Assembly (NCBI GenBank): GCA_013397455.1 | Contig: VYZB01000193.1 | Location: forward strand, 1,546,972-1,610,971 | Source of the DNA: Crotophaga sulcirostris | Lineage: Eukaryota > Chordata > Aves > Cuculiformes > Crotophagidae | Direction of reading: 5' to 3' | DNA length: 64,000 nucleotides | Shown: piece after piece, positions 14,201-26,200 of the stretch | How positions within the stretch are numbered: position 1 is the stretch's first letter | Layout: each line of letters opens with the position of its first letter | The notes under the pieces: model-generated | Seen by the model: only the letters and a program-made list of their open reading frames with translations | Database searches by the model: none | Told to the model about the DNA's origin: nothing | Position numbers and translations under genes: made by a program

Positions 14201-17200
14201 AAAAACAAATGTTCATTTTTAAAGAATATGTCACTGAAATGATATGTTTATACAAGAATGCAAACAACTTTGCACTTTATTTTGGTTCCTTCTAAAGAAA
14301 AACATAATAAGTATATATATGAGTCATAAGAAAACAAAACAAAACGAACATAGGAAGAGGAGACCTAATAATTGTTTTGACATGTGTAAAACAAAACGTT
14401 TATATACAAAACACCAGATTCATATTGGTGGATTTCTGCTCATCACTGAAGGTATGGATTATTTTACTACATTATTTATTAATATTCATATATTTATATA
14501 TGATCCTAGGGCTTTTGAAACTGATGCAAGGTTTTCCATTTTTATTTTGTATTCACTGGATCCATCTCATGGAGGATAGAAGAGAAAATACTTGAGTACA
14601 TCGGATATGGTAGCAAGTATTTGGAGAGAGAGAAGTTTATATGTCAAATTTTTTTTTTGAGGTGGTATGCTCAGCTTGCTGTACAGAGAACACAAGGCTT
14701 CAGAAGAAGTTCTCATATACCTGTCTATAACATGGAAGGGCCTTAAAGCCTTAATTGCCCTGACCAGCTTCTCCAGACATCCACTCTTCAAACTGTGCAT
14801 CCATTGGCTCAGGAGCTACATTTAAGCTCAGGCTCAGGAGCCCTGCTCCCTACCTGATCTGTGCTCAGATCTTTCCTGGACGTGCAGACTGGACTTGACA
14901 GGTTGATGCTGCCTTGTAGTTATATGTTGACTGCTAGATTGATGGTTCCTGTTGTCACTACCTTGCTCTGCTCACCTTTTTCACGTAGGGTCAGAGGGCA
15001 GCTTTTTTAGGTGGGCACTTGTGGCTCCCAACTCACTGCTGTGAAGCAGCTTCATTCTTGCCCTCCCTTGACAGGAAAATCACTCTGTAAATCTAGAGTG
15101 CAGGAAAATGGACTACATGTGTAAATCCTTACAACATACCTTAAAGCAAAACAGTACTTATGAGCAGAGCAACAGTATAATCTATTTGGCAGTTGTTGCT
15201 ATATTACTTAAAATGCTTTATCCATGTGAGTTTAGAAGGCTGACAGCGAAAAGGAGATTACAAACAGAAATATTCTTCACCAGAAGAAGTGGGATGAAAG
15301 GTCAGGAGTCGATCTTTGTGTTCATGTATGTCCATTATACCATGTGTCCTACTGGTGCTCCCTTAGAAGAAAAGGGGCAGTAAAATATCAAGGGAGATAA
15401 CAACTTAGCCAGGAAAAAGCATGGAAAAAGGGGCACATTTTTAAGGTGCCTTAATCTTTGGTTAAGAGGGGACTGGATCTTAAATCTTTAGCTTTCCTTT
15501 GAAGTTATGGGTCATGACAGGACTACTGTCAGAAAACAGAAACTTGATAGAATTCATGTGAAATGAGGGACATTTCAGCTTATTCTAAGAAAATGATACA
15601 GAAACTGAGGTGCTAAACAAAGAAGAAACTGCAAAACAGTGTTTTTCAAGGAGTATATTTTTTTCTTCAAATGTCGCCTGCCCTAAAAGCTTACTGAGAA
15701 GTCTGACAAAGAGCTAGCATGTCATTTCCACAGGCACACTAGAAACGAAAAACAGCAATGCTGGGACTTCTAATACGAACTGCTCCAGTGTATCTGAAAT
15801 ACAGAAAACCAAACTTTCATATGACTTGCAGGAACTTGTTTGACAGCTGGCAAGAAAAAGAGCTTTGAATTCAGTCTCTCTTCCAACCCATTTCCAACTT
15901 GTTTTAGAGGCTTGCCTGCTCTTCTGGATGTAAGTGTGTGCTACAATTTTCTTTAAGCGTAGTCTCCTCATTGTTGCATGGACAAATGTAAGCATGCCTT
16001 GCAGAATTGTCAGTATAATAGCCAGTCCAGTAGCTTAAACCACCTTTACTTTAGCCAGCTTTATTGCTGTTTTTCCTTCAAGGCAATTATCACCTAAGGA
16101 TGCTACAGTTTTGGTTTTAAGCCACTGAATTAACTCAAGATATGAATAGAAGCCTCAATGGGACTTTCAAAAGATGATGTTTAAATTAATTAGATGTGCA
16201 GAGTTTTTTGTAGGTTCTGTATAGGCATGTAATCTCCAGATACTCTAGCACCTTTATATACCAGCACCTTGATAAATGTCAATATAGGCTTTCAGGGACA
16301 TCCTTCCAGTAAGTAATAAGCCCTATTTGCAGAAAAAAAACTAATTTCTTTCTCTTGTTTCTTGTACTGCACATGTTTACTAATTTAAACAACAAATGGG
16401 TCATTTTAAGCTCTAGAGTGCAAAACACAAAGAAGCTGGTATGCATGCTGCAAACTCTGGCAGATTATGTATAAAATAAAAATTGTACATTTCGGAGCTG
16501 TTTTAACATGTAAGTACTTAAGATCTGCTATCAAATACAAATAATTGAAGTGTGTACACTAGTTTCTTCAAATTAAAACAAAATAGACATATATGGAGAA
16601 TATATATAATGATATTTAAGATTTATTTTCTAAATCTTGCAAGAAGAAGCTTTAACTGATATTTTTGCCCAATATTTTCTATTACGATAAGATTAAACGC
16701 TAATTAAATAAACAGTGCTCATCAAAGGAAAACCGTATTCCTACTTGTCATATTTGTGGGTCTGCAGTAGCCTTGCAATTTGCAGGACATTTTGTCTCTG
16801 TAAACTTCTCCCCACATGAACTTCAAAAAGCTATGGGTTTGGTATATTTTGTGTTTTAAACCTGCAGGTACTAATGGAGTATTAAGAGCACTTGGAATGA
16901 ATGTGCATTCCCAGTTTACCCCGATACACTTTACATAATTTTCACTTCAATCACTAGTGTCACGCAGTTCTATCGCACACAGCAGTCAGTAAAAACACTC
17001 CTCTCTTGGCTTAGTATCTTAGAAGGCAATAGGTCCCTCTTCCTTCTTTTCTTTCTTTGCACAAAACATGGGAATTTCCATGTAGCTTCTATTCTCAAGA
17101 GACCATCCAACCCCAAGTGCTGACAACAGTTACTACACACTCACTGTGTATTTCTCCATAGGGAATGAAAACAAATTCTTTGACCTTTCATTTAGCTTTC

Positions 17201-18010
17201 ACGGTAGTTTTGTTCCACTAACAATGCATAGAGTCCTGCCTAGCTAGGTTCTGCAAGACTGCTTGTAAAACCAGTTTTAAGAGTGAACGTTTGCAGGTGG
17301 CATAGCTTACTTGCTCATTAATCTCTCAAACAGTCAGAATGCAGGAACTGCATATCATAGCTATGAGTTTAAAAATACAAAATTGACGTTATCAGCCTGC
17401 TCCTCCATCCCTCTCCCCTCTCCTTTCAGAGAAAGCATCATTGTGGCATGATGTGAAGCCAGCAGCTGCCACATGCTGAATTCTATACATACCTCTAAGT
17501 GCTCCACATTGAAAAGCAGTAAGACAAGAAAAGGCTCACGTAACCCAAACAAATAGATGATCCACGATTGGGAGTGGCATGGAAGCAGGAGTGCATAAAT
17601 TGGAGGTCTTCACTTTGGACAAAGGAGGAAGGGATCAAGATAGATGTCGTAAAAATCACTAGGGACAGGGAAAAGGCAAGTAGGCAATAACTGCCAATTG
17701 CCTGTTTAAATACAACAATTAGAAAACATCTAACCAAACTATGGTCTGGTACGTTCAGCTAAAACAAAAAAACTTCTTGCTACAGGAAGCAGAGAAAGAT
17801 TAACATTTTCATATATTCAAAAAGTAACCATAAAAACTTCATGAAAGAAAAATCTGGCAAGGGCTAGTAAATATACTGGAGGAGTCCTTGGAGTGACAGT
17901 TACTGGAAGCTGCGACTTTTCTGGGAAAGTATTACTACCAAGTGATGTGAGTGTCCTCTGTTCTTATTTTAGGCATCCGATGTTGACAGCCATTTCCTGC
18001 ACACTCTTCA
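11206..18010. other. Intergenic DNA; only the 14.78-15.08 kb segment stands out
   Basis: AT-rich, no coding potential recognised. The longest frame (111 codons at 14,244-14,579) is Ile/Phe/Tyr-rich and composition-driven. Confidence 0.55.
14780..15080. other. GC-enriched segment, LTR-like in style, unclassified
   Basis: About 300 bp with a repeated CTCAGGAGC phrase (CTCAGGAGCTACATTTAAGC then GGCTCAGGAGCCCTGCTCCC) and a higher G/C than its surroundings. The ACATTTAAGC element could be a TATA-like box of an old LTR on the plus strand. The wording reminds me of amniote ERV LTRs, but I cannot name a family or find both ends. Confidence 0.25.
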
Positions 18011-18223
18011 CTACTCCAGTCGTTTTTGTGCCTTTCTGCAGATTTTGAAAAGATAACGCTGGCAATGTTTCTTGCTGTCAATTTTTAAATTTCTGCAAGT
18101 ATCATTGCATGTGTCATGCTGATTGCAGCACTCTGTCACTGAAGGTATACTATCAGTCTCTTTTCCAAACAGGAGGGATTCCCAGCAGTGCAGGTTTGAT
18201 TCACTCTGGCCTTTTAGCAACAA
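18011..18223 (-). pseudogene. PLA2G12-like (group XII secreted phospholipase A2) relic or isolated exon
   Basis: Minus-strand open stretch of 70 codons. Residues 13-70 follow group XII secreted PLA2 without a gap, including LLFG (17-20), IPSVTECCNQHDTC (26-39), DTC (41-43) and KICRKAQK (60-67), where PLA2G12A has PLFG, IPSLTKCCNQHDRC, ETC and KICRDVQK. The catalytic pair HD (36-37, at 18,113-18,118) is kept. In the active family this is a secreted, disulphide-rich, calcium-dependent lipase. Damage: two cysteines conserved in the family are replaced (Ser50, Tyr57), the glycine of the GCGS calcium-loop segment is lost (HCWE), and TAG TGA follow codon 70. A +1 frame just after can be read as weakly similar (VQEMAVNIGC), which suggests a frameshift. 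No signal peptide, upstream exon or convincing splice sites were found, and a stop lies six codons upstream. Most likely a pseudogene; an exon of a diverged paralogue cannot be excluded. Confidence 0.7.
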
Positions 18224-19598
18224 CCATCCTTATTCCTCATGATAATTGAGAAGTCCTCATTTACCTAATTCATTTTGCATCCATTTTGCGACACTGAAGT
18301 GATACTCTAAATTTGACTTCACTATTTTTATCTTAGCAAAATCAGTGAGGCAAGCCTCACAGACAAGAGCTGCCAATTACGTAATAGCTTCCCTTCATGA
18401 TAAACCAAGATTAATTTCCTCAGCGTATTTATTCTTGCACATTTTAAGGATTATATAAAAGATTCCATGAAAGTAGCCATTTCTTTGTACATATTATGCG
18501 GTGGGTTTTCTCCCTTTTGTAGGCAGGGTGCAGCCAGAACTTGGGTCCTTGCTTCTTGCTGGCAGGTTTCCTTCCTCACAGGCTGGAGGACTGCAGCTTG
18601 AGAGGCTGCAGTGGAACTCAGTCCGATTAAACTTGGTATTTATTGTGACCCTACTGATTTATTCTGTCTAGGAGGTCAAGTGAGTAGCTTTACAATGAGC
18701 TAGGAGGAGGGCTGTGTGATAGAGCAATTGTAAGTAGAAAATTCTGCCTATTGCTCACACTGACTTTAGCTGAGAGCTTACATGGAGCCCTGGATCCAAC
18801 GGAAAGAGGAAGTCCCCAAGAGTCGGATTAATCTGGGTGGCAGCTGCCAAAATAAGCCAGTCAGCTAGTTTACATGGTGGAGCCTTGAGCACCATCCCAT
18901 GCGTACAGATCAAAAACTAGCGAGTATAAAGGCACAGACGAGACACACAGATTCCTTCTGAGCTTCCCTGGCTAAGAGGATGTTTCTGAAATTATCTCCA
19001 AGGTTACTGGAGAGATATATTTCAAACACGGCATGTGCATGCCAACATCTGTGCTAACCTGTAGTATATGCAGTATTTGAGCCTAACTATATATTGACCT
19101 GAAAAGTCTCTTGTGCGAAGATCAGTGCTTTCATCTTTTGGAATGGAGTGAATCTTACATTTAACTTTATGTAACTTTGTGCAGCTCTCCGGTTGACATT
19201 TTCCCATTTTTCAAATTCTCTTTTGCCATCTGTGAACATGGAAACCAAGCTTATCATATCATATTTGTGTTTTTTGCATCTTCTGAGAATATGAGGAAAA
19301 AATGCACTAGCTAACTGATATAAAAGAGCGAGCCATTCACTTTACCTGTCAGGGGCAAAGTCAGAAAAGCTTCCTCAAACCTTTTTGGTTATGAAAGGGA
19401 TGAATTACTTTTTCTACATTCCTGTAAGTAGAAGGTAGTAGCAATCCTCTTACATATTTAATGAAAGGGGCATAAAGAAATTTCAAAAGGTCAGACTGAG
19501 CACAAGCTGCAGAGTTTTGACTTTGGCTTGACAACCCTGCTCAAACTAAGAAGAAACACTGAAAAACCTACACACACACTGATTATTCTGTTCCTTTG

Positions 19599-19710
19599 AT
19601 AAATAAAAGTTATATAAATATAAATATTATAAAGGTAAAAAAGATAAAGATATGTGTATTTAAATAAAATATTTATATAATATATATGAATAAAAAACCT
19701 AAATAAGTAA
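19599..19710. repeat. A/T low-complexity tract
   Basis: More than 100 bp made almost entirely of A and T with ATAAATATAAATATT and ATATTTATATAATATATATG stretches. It generates an artefactual Tyr/Ile-rich frame on the minus strand. Confidence 0.85.
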
Positions 19711-20031
19711 AACTTAATCACCATTTATAGGTGCGGTTCTATGATTCCAAAAGTAGCTGCAAGCATGGCCTCTAGAACAGGTATAATCCCTACAGGACTA
19801 AAGCAAAATTCCTATGGAATGATCACAATTTATCTTGTGCCTCAGAGTAACCTCCTCTACTGCAGAACTCTTTCTGCTAGTCTTGCTCCATTTTTGAGAC
19901 ATCCAGTCATGGGAAACAGTGAATAAAACCCTGTTCGTAATACATTGTGGGAAGAGTCCTTCCAGTTGCTACCATGGCGACAAGATATAAACTGAGGTCA
20001 TTGTTTTTCATGATTGTAGCTATGCTGAACC

Positions 20032-20066
20032 TGTTTGTTTGTTTTTATTTTTTGTTTTTTTTTTTT
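20032..20066. repeat. T-rich low-complexity tract
   Basis: TGTTTGTTTGTTTTTATTTT followed by TTGT and T12. It could be the reverse complement of a decayed poly(A), but no retroposed gene body was recognised beside it. Confidence 0.8.
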
Positions 20067-21170
20067 AAATTGACAGCTGTCACATAGCAGTGAAATGAAA
20101 CCATTTTTGAGGCAGGTATAAAGTGTAGGATTTTGAAATTCAGGTGACTCATGTTGACATTTTTGTCTTTGTGGTCCAGTCTCTGATCTTCATTATCACC
20201 ATGCTTTAAATACAGAATAACACCTCTAATTGTTCTGCACCATTAAAAAGGATATTAGAATGTGTAACTTCATATGGATAATTTGAAATAAACTAGTAGT
20301 TACAGAGGTGAATTAAGACTGCATGCTTGTGAACTTTGCCATGTTTTAGAGATGTATTTTCTAAACCTAATGACATTGCTGCCCATCTGCACTTGTGCTT
20401 TATTTAAGTAGTATTATCCTCTGAATTAATCAGATTGACCAGATTTACTCTGGGTGGATTTGGGACCAGTCATTCACAAATGATTTCCAACATAAGATCA
20501 ACAAACAACATTTTTTACATGATGTGAAAAATAAGGACACTTATCCTTTCAATTTTATGGTCAATTTGGATATTTTTGTTGATATTTCTAGTTTAAATAA
20601 GTTACTTTTATGTATGTGGACTGTAAGAAAATGTCATGTGTTTTAAATGAGGCTTCTATATTTAAACCATTTCCATATATATCTGGTTAAACCATAGAGC
20701 AGAATGCAAGAGGCTGGTCCAAATCTACAAACCTGTTTTTCAGCCCCATTTGGGCAACAACAGAGGTAAACCCAACTCCTAGGGCAAACCAAAGTAGATT
20801 CAGCATGGCTTAAGTCATATTAATTAAGTCATATAATAAATATAATAAGGATAAGACATTAACTTTTTGGGGGTAGTTTTCCTAAACATAACACAGAGAA
20901 CTAAAATATAAAAAGCACAATCAGGATATTTCAAATTTTATTTACATTCTGTTTCTAAAAGTTGCTTTTCCTGTGTAACTTTCCAAAATATATTTTGATA
21001 TTTCGGACAGGTATTTATCAGAAAAGATAAATATTGCAAACATGTGCATTCATCTGCAGAGAATTTTTCATACTTCTGCATTCTCCTTTAAAAGTGGTGT
21101 AAAACAACACACTTGGTATCTCTAGATCAAATATGATTAGTCTGTAAACATCCACTTCCTTAAAAAAAGG

Positions 21171-21189
21171 ATATATATATACACACATA
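21171..21189. repeat. Short (AT)n(AC)n microsatellite
   Basis: Five AT units followed by four AC units within single-copy non-coding DNA. Confidence 0.8.
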
Positions 21190-22507
21190 ATCAAAACTGT
21201 GCTTATCTTCCGTTTCATGTGGACAGTCATGTAAAATATTCTTAAATGCATCCATAACCCTAGTTAAACTTCACAGTGCAGGCTCTTCTTTTCCATGGTT
21301 TCCTTTCTGACGTTGTTGACAGTAAGCCAAATGAACAGAGAGAATCCCTATTTTGATATATATTGAAAGGTTTGTTAAGTACATGACTTTTCCAGGACTG
21401 AATCATTCTGTTTCAGAAAAGCATATGGAATAGAATACTTAAAAAAGAATCTCTAAAAATTAATTCTCTCTCTAATTTCAAGCCTTGGCATAGTGCAATA
21501 TTTCTGAATGTAAACAGGCTGAAGATTTGTTAGTAGGGAGAATACTGGATGACAAATTCTTGGGTAAAATTATTTACAGAAAGATAGGAAGTGAGTCAGG
21601 AGTCTCAGGAAAAAAATAGATACCTTATAGGCCTCTGAAAAAAAGGTCCAAAACTTTTTTGTTGTTGTTTTCAGACGGAGAAAGGAAGGGGAAATGTATC
21701 AACAGGAGTTACAAATCACAAATTCTTAACTTCCTTATTAGCTGCATTCCAGCTTTGTCTTAAACTATTCGTGCTAGGCACCAATGGGTGAAACAGGCAA
21801 AAGAGAAAATTGTTTGGCTTTAGTCTGTATATTAAAGACTCCTTCATGCAGACACTGAATAGAACTGAATAAGTAATTTGCTCTGCTTCTGAAATTCTTT
21901 GAAAATATCAACAGTGCTGCACAGAAAAGGTTTCTGAAAGCTGCTTCAGGCGCTTTTCTTATGCTATGAAGAAGGTGTTTTCATATGCTAAGCAGAATAA
22001 CAGAATAGCTGGTATGTAGTGACTGCAGTTTTACATGCTAGGAGGAATCCTAAAGGTTTATGAAAAGAATATTTGCTAATTTCATGGTTTTTGTCTTGGT
22101 AAATAAAATGCAGAAAACAGAGAGAGTTAAAAGTCTAGGAGGAAGTTTGAAGACTAGATAAAGAAGATAGCTTTATAGTCTTGCATTTACTCTAAGGAAA
22201 GCATCAGGGCATGCAATCACTAAGTATCATTATTTAAACATAGATATTTCAAAGAAATGGCTTTCTATTTCAGGGAAAAAAGATTTCATTAGCATCATCC
22301 GGCACATTCTTTTGGGGTGACTTGCCATTCACAACGGGCAGTACATGAGATGGATGCCTTCCTGTGTGTATGAGACTCTTGCTAACGTCAAGTGGGAAAA
22401 GCTGCTTTCTAGTCAGAAATTTCAAGCAGATGAAGGACAGAGGAATACTGAGGATACCTTTGATAATGCATTTTTGTTTGGGTAAACAAATGAGGGGGAC
22501 TATCACT

Positions 22508-23235
22508 TGTAATGCCTAAGTCTGCAGACGACATCAAGTTGGGCGGGAGAGTTGATCTCCTTGAGGGTAGGAAGGCTCTACAGAGGGATCAGAACAGGCT
22601 GTATCAACGGCCTGAGACCAGCTGCATGAGATTTAACAAGGCTAAGTGCTGGATCCTGCACTCGGACCATAACAACCCCATGCAACCCTACAGAGTTGGG
22701 GGAACGTGGCTAGAAAGCTGCATGGCAGAAAAGGACTTTGAGGTTGAGTGACATCTGCCTGAATATGAGCCAGCAGTGTGCCTGGTTGTCCAAGAAGGTC
22801 AACAGCATCCTGGCTTCTATCAGAAATGGTGTGACCAGCAGGAGTAAAGAAATGGTTGTTTCCCTGTACTCAGCACTGGTGAGGCTGCCCCTCAAATACT
22901 GTGTTCAGTTTTGGGCCAGTCAGTATAGAAAAAAACACTGAGGCACTGGAGGATGTCCAGAGGAGGGAAATGAAGCTGATAAAGGGTCTACAGCAGAAGT
23001 CTTATGAGGAGTGGCTCAGGGAACTGGGATTGTTTAATCCAGAGAAGAGAAGGTTGAGGGGAAACCTTATCACTGTCTACAACTATCTAAAAGGAGGTTG
23101 TAGCAAAGTGCATGTTGGTCTCTTTTCACAGGTAACAAGTGATAGGAGAAAAGGAAACAGCCTCAGGTTGTGTCAGTGGAGGTTTTGATTGGATAATAAG
23201 AAAAACCACATTTGTTTAAAGAGGCAAGTTTTACT
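22508..23235 (+). mobile_element. CR1 LINE, 5'- and 3'-truncated ORF2 fragment
   Basis: It starts within the RT at the ADD motif ([20 protein letters not shown]). It then continues through RFNKAKCWILHSDHNNP, an LNMSQQCA segment, a region equivalent to ALVRPHLEYCVQFW and [20 protein letters not shown] to about 23,190, with a few more recognisable bases to about 23,235. At least two frameshifts and an in-frame stop separate these blocks. The 3' UTR and tail are missing, which is unusual because CR1 copies normally keep the 3' end, so a deletion must have removed it later. Confidence 0.93.
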
Positions 23236-26200
23236 GGCATAGTGACAGTAGAGTCATTACTGCCTTACAGAAAAGTTGGTCAGTTCCTCCATGTAGAGGA
23301 GCTTCCATGATCCAGAAAGCAGCTGCTTTCAAGGCCTCTTCTGGATTCAGAAAGTTGAAGGGTATGGATCTTTTTCAGTTAAACTATTGTAATTCGCTTA
23401 AATAAGCAGCCCTTTAACAATAATTAGATCAAGCCTACCATCTTAATTTCCATTTTAGCTGGTCAGCTTATAGCTCCACGGTCCACAAATCCACAATTGA
23501 GACAATTGGGGAACATTTTTTTCTCCCAGGATAACACCTATATCCACAGGTCTAAACTGTTATTCTTGGCAAAGTAAGCTCTTTGAAAAGGTGATGGTTC
23601 CCTGACCACTGCATTATGAGGAGAAATGGAGGAAGACAGCCTGACTGTAAGTTAATTAATGCACGTTGAGAATGGATGGAGGTATATTTGGAAAAAGTAC
23701 ATGTCAATCAAATCTCACTTTTAGAGGTCTTTTCCCACAGAGTATCTGTAACATTTTTATTGTAATCCTCAGGTATACATATTTCAGCAGCAAAAAAGTC
23801 AGTCCAAATGGCAGTCCAAGCTTTAAATAACAATACATGCCTACGAAAAAGAATATACATAGCAGTAATGAAATTTGAGGGTCTTTTCAAAGACATGTCT
23901 GCTTAGGTTAAATTACTAAGATTCTATTTATTGTTACTCCTCAAAAGCAGCATGAATAATTGAGGTACATTGATATTTAAATCCAGAGCTCCTCTTGCCT
24001 AAAAATATCTCCAACTCTGACTGTGACAGAATAACTAATTTTCATTGTTTGGTTGTCCCAGATTGTGATTTGGCAAAACAAGCAGAAAAATTACCTAATT
24101 AATACTCTGTACTCTTCTTAGCTTATTTCCGTCTTTCCAAAACTGCAGAAAAGTAGTAGAGGTTTTATTATCTACACTTTAGGTAGTTTGTGTTCCCTTA
24201 GAAATATTATTGATAGAAAATAAGTACTTAGAGTATTTTTATATCAAAACAGCTCAGTCCCTTCTTTTATAGTTCCCAGAATGGCTGATGATGACAAAAT
24301 GATTAGCCAGCCAGAACTGTTATGCTATCATTTGGTGTGAGACATTATATTGTACATATAGAAAGATTAATATCCACCGTGATTTTCCTCTATTAGTCTC
24401 ATGATTTTAGGATCTCTTTTAAAGTCATTTAGTTACCTTTCAAAATCCTGTATTTACTTGCTCTTGCAGGTTTTTAATATGACAATTTCATCTTTGGGTA
24501 CTTAATACCATTATTAACCTGCCTCTTGGTTGTTTATTAATGTTGCTTAATAATATTCTGTGAACTTAACTGGTAGTTTTCCTAATTGGGCAGGACAGTC
24601 AGAAAACATTAAACTTAAAATTAGTTCAGAATTTACAGTTTTAAAATACTTAACGTGTAATTTTTTTCAGAATATATAGCATGTAATAGATCATTGAAAA
24701 GTCACTCTTTAAATGCAACAGTCATTGCTCAAGTCTACTGCAGATCAGACCCTCTTTTCAGCTTAGCTCTGAGAATGCAAGAAATGCATAGCATCTGGGA
24801 AAATGTGACCTGGCCAGCACTGCATACCATCTTACTAATCAAGGTGACATTCATGTACCATGAATATGAAACTGAAGCATTCTTCTCGAACCTTTTTCAT
24901 TTGATTCATTACCCACCTTTGAATACATGTAGTAAATCATACAGCAAGACTCTAGATTTCTTATACTTTGAAAGATTAACACAAGTATATGATACCAGCA
25001 ATGTAATGCATGCATTATGTGTTCTGATACAGATTTACTATTTACTGAGTAAACATTTCAGATGTTGAACTTCTTAGATTTGGATAAAATTTAGAAACTA
25101 GTTCTGCTCTCATGCCAGCTATGAATTACTGTAACGCAATTGAAAACTTTGAATATCCCATAACTGTCTATGGATCACTAGCAATGCATATTATTTTTAT
25201 AACTGATTTTGAGTATATTTTGTTAAGCCTTCACCTCTAATGAGCATGACAGTTTCCATTCTCATACAAAGCAAACCAGGCAAATCTGTGCAGATGGTAA
25301 AAATTACTAAAAAATAAATAGAAGAAAAGAAAATCCCTTAGGTTCTCTTTATCCTTCTGTCCATTTAAGGAGAAAATAAGTCTGGCAACACGTGTTTTTG
25401 ACAAAATTGGACAGAAAAATGAAAAGGAATCCATGATTCACAAAATAAGTAGTTTCATGTTTTGTTATCCTTTCATTTCCTCTCAGGACTACAAGTCATT
25501 GTGCTTCTGGAATGAAGATACTTTTGACTCAAAAAATAAAATGTGATAGTCTTCTTGACCTCTTGCACAGGAAGTTATTAGAATGTTTTTTGTTTTCAAT
25601 GACTAAGCACTGGGCTAAACATACCCCACATGAGCAGAGCAAATCATCTGTTCTGGTTGAAAATGTTTGGTTTTAGCCTGTGATTAACCATGCACATATT
25701 CAACACACAGGGATCTTGGATGGCATTCATTCATTCATGGGACATAACAGTTGAAGAAAATGTGTCCTGTTGATTAAGTTCTTGTATGGGAATTGCTTGG
25801 ATGTATTAAATTTCTAAATATCGTCAAAGTGGGTTTCAATTCAGAGACACAAAAGATTGCACATGGCTGAGTGAGATATGCCCAGGAACCCAGTCACTTA
25901 GAATTAATAAGAATGAGGAGGTGTGGTTTTGGTAGTTTTAGGGAAATTAGGTGGTTTAATAAAACTCTTTTCTAATGGGAGATTTTTGAAACTTGACTTC
26001 AAAGGAATTGTCAAATATATTTTCCTTCCCTCTTTTCTCTTGTCTTATCCCCTCCCCACTTCAAGAAAATGTAATGTAGTATTTTAAGGTTTTTTTTCCA
26101 TGTTTCACTTTGAATGTTTTTTTTTCATAATCTTTGAGGAAATCTTAGTGAAAGAAAAACAGATTATTTGTATTTTTTCCTCCAACTTTCATAATTTTTA

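Larger units (their letters stand above)
18224..22507. other. Intergenic DNA with A/T tracts, no gene seen
   Basis: Upstream side of the PLA2G12-like relic on the minus strand. I looked for preceding PLA2 exons (the calcium-loop and signal-peptide portions) and found none. A slightly GC-enriched stretch at about 18,520-18,900 is unclassified. Confidence 0.55.

Noticed and set aside
24694..25068. 124-codon open frame, plus strand
   Set aside because: No recognisable domain or codon pattern. At about 37% G/C one or two frames of this length are expected by chance in 64 kb over six frames.
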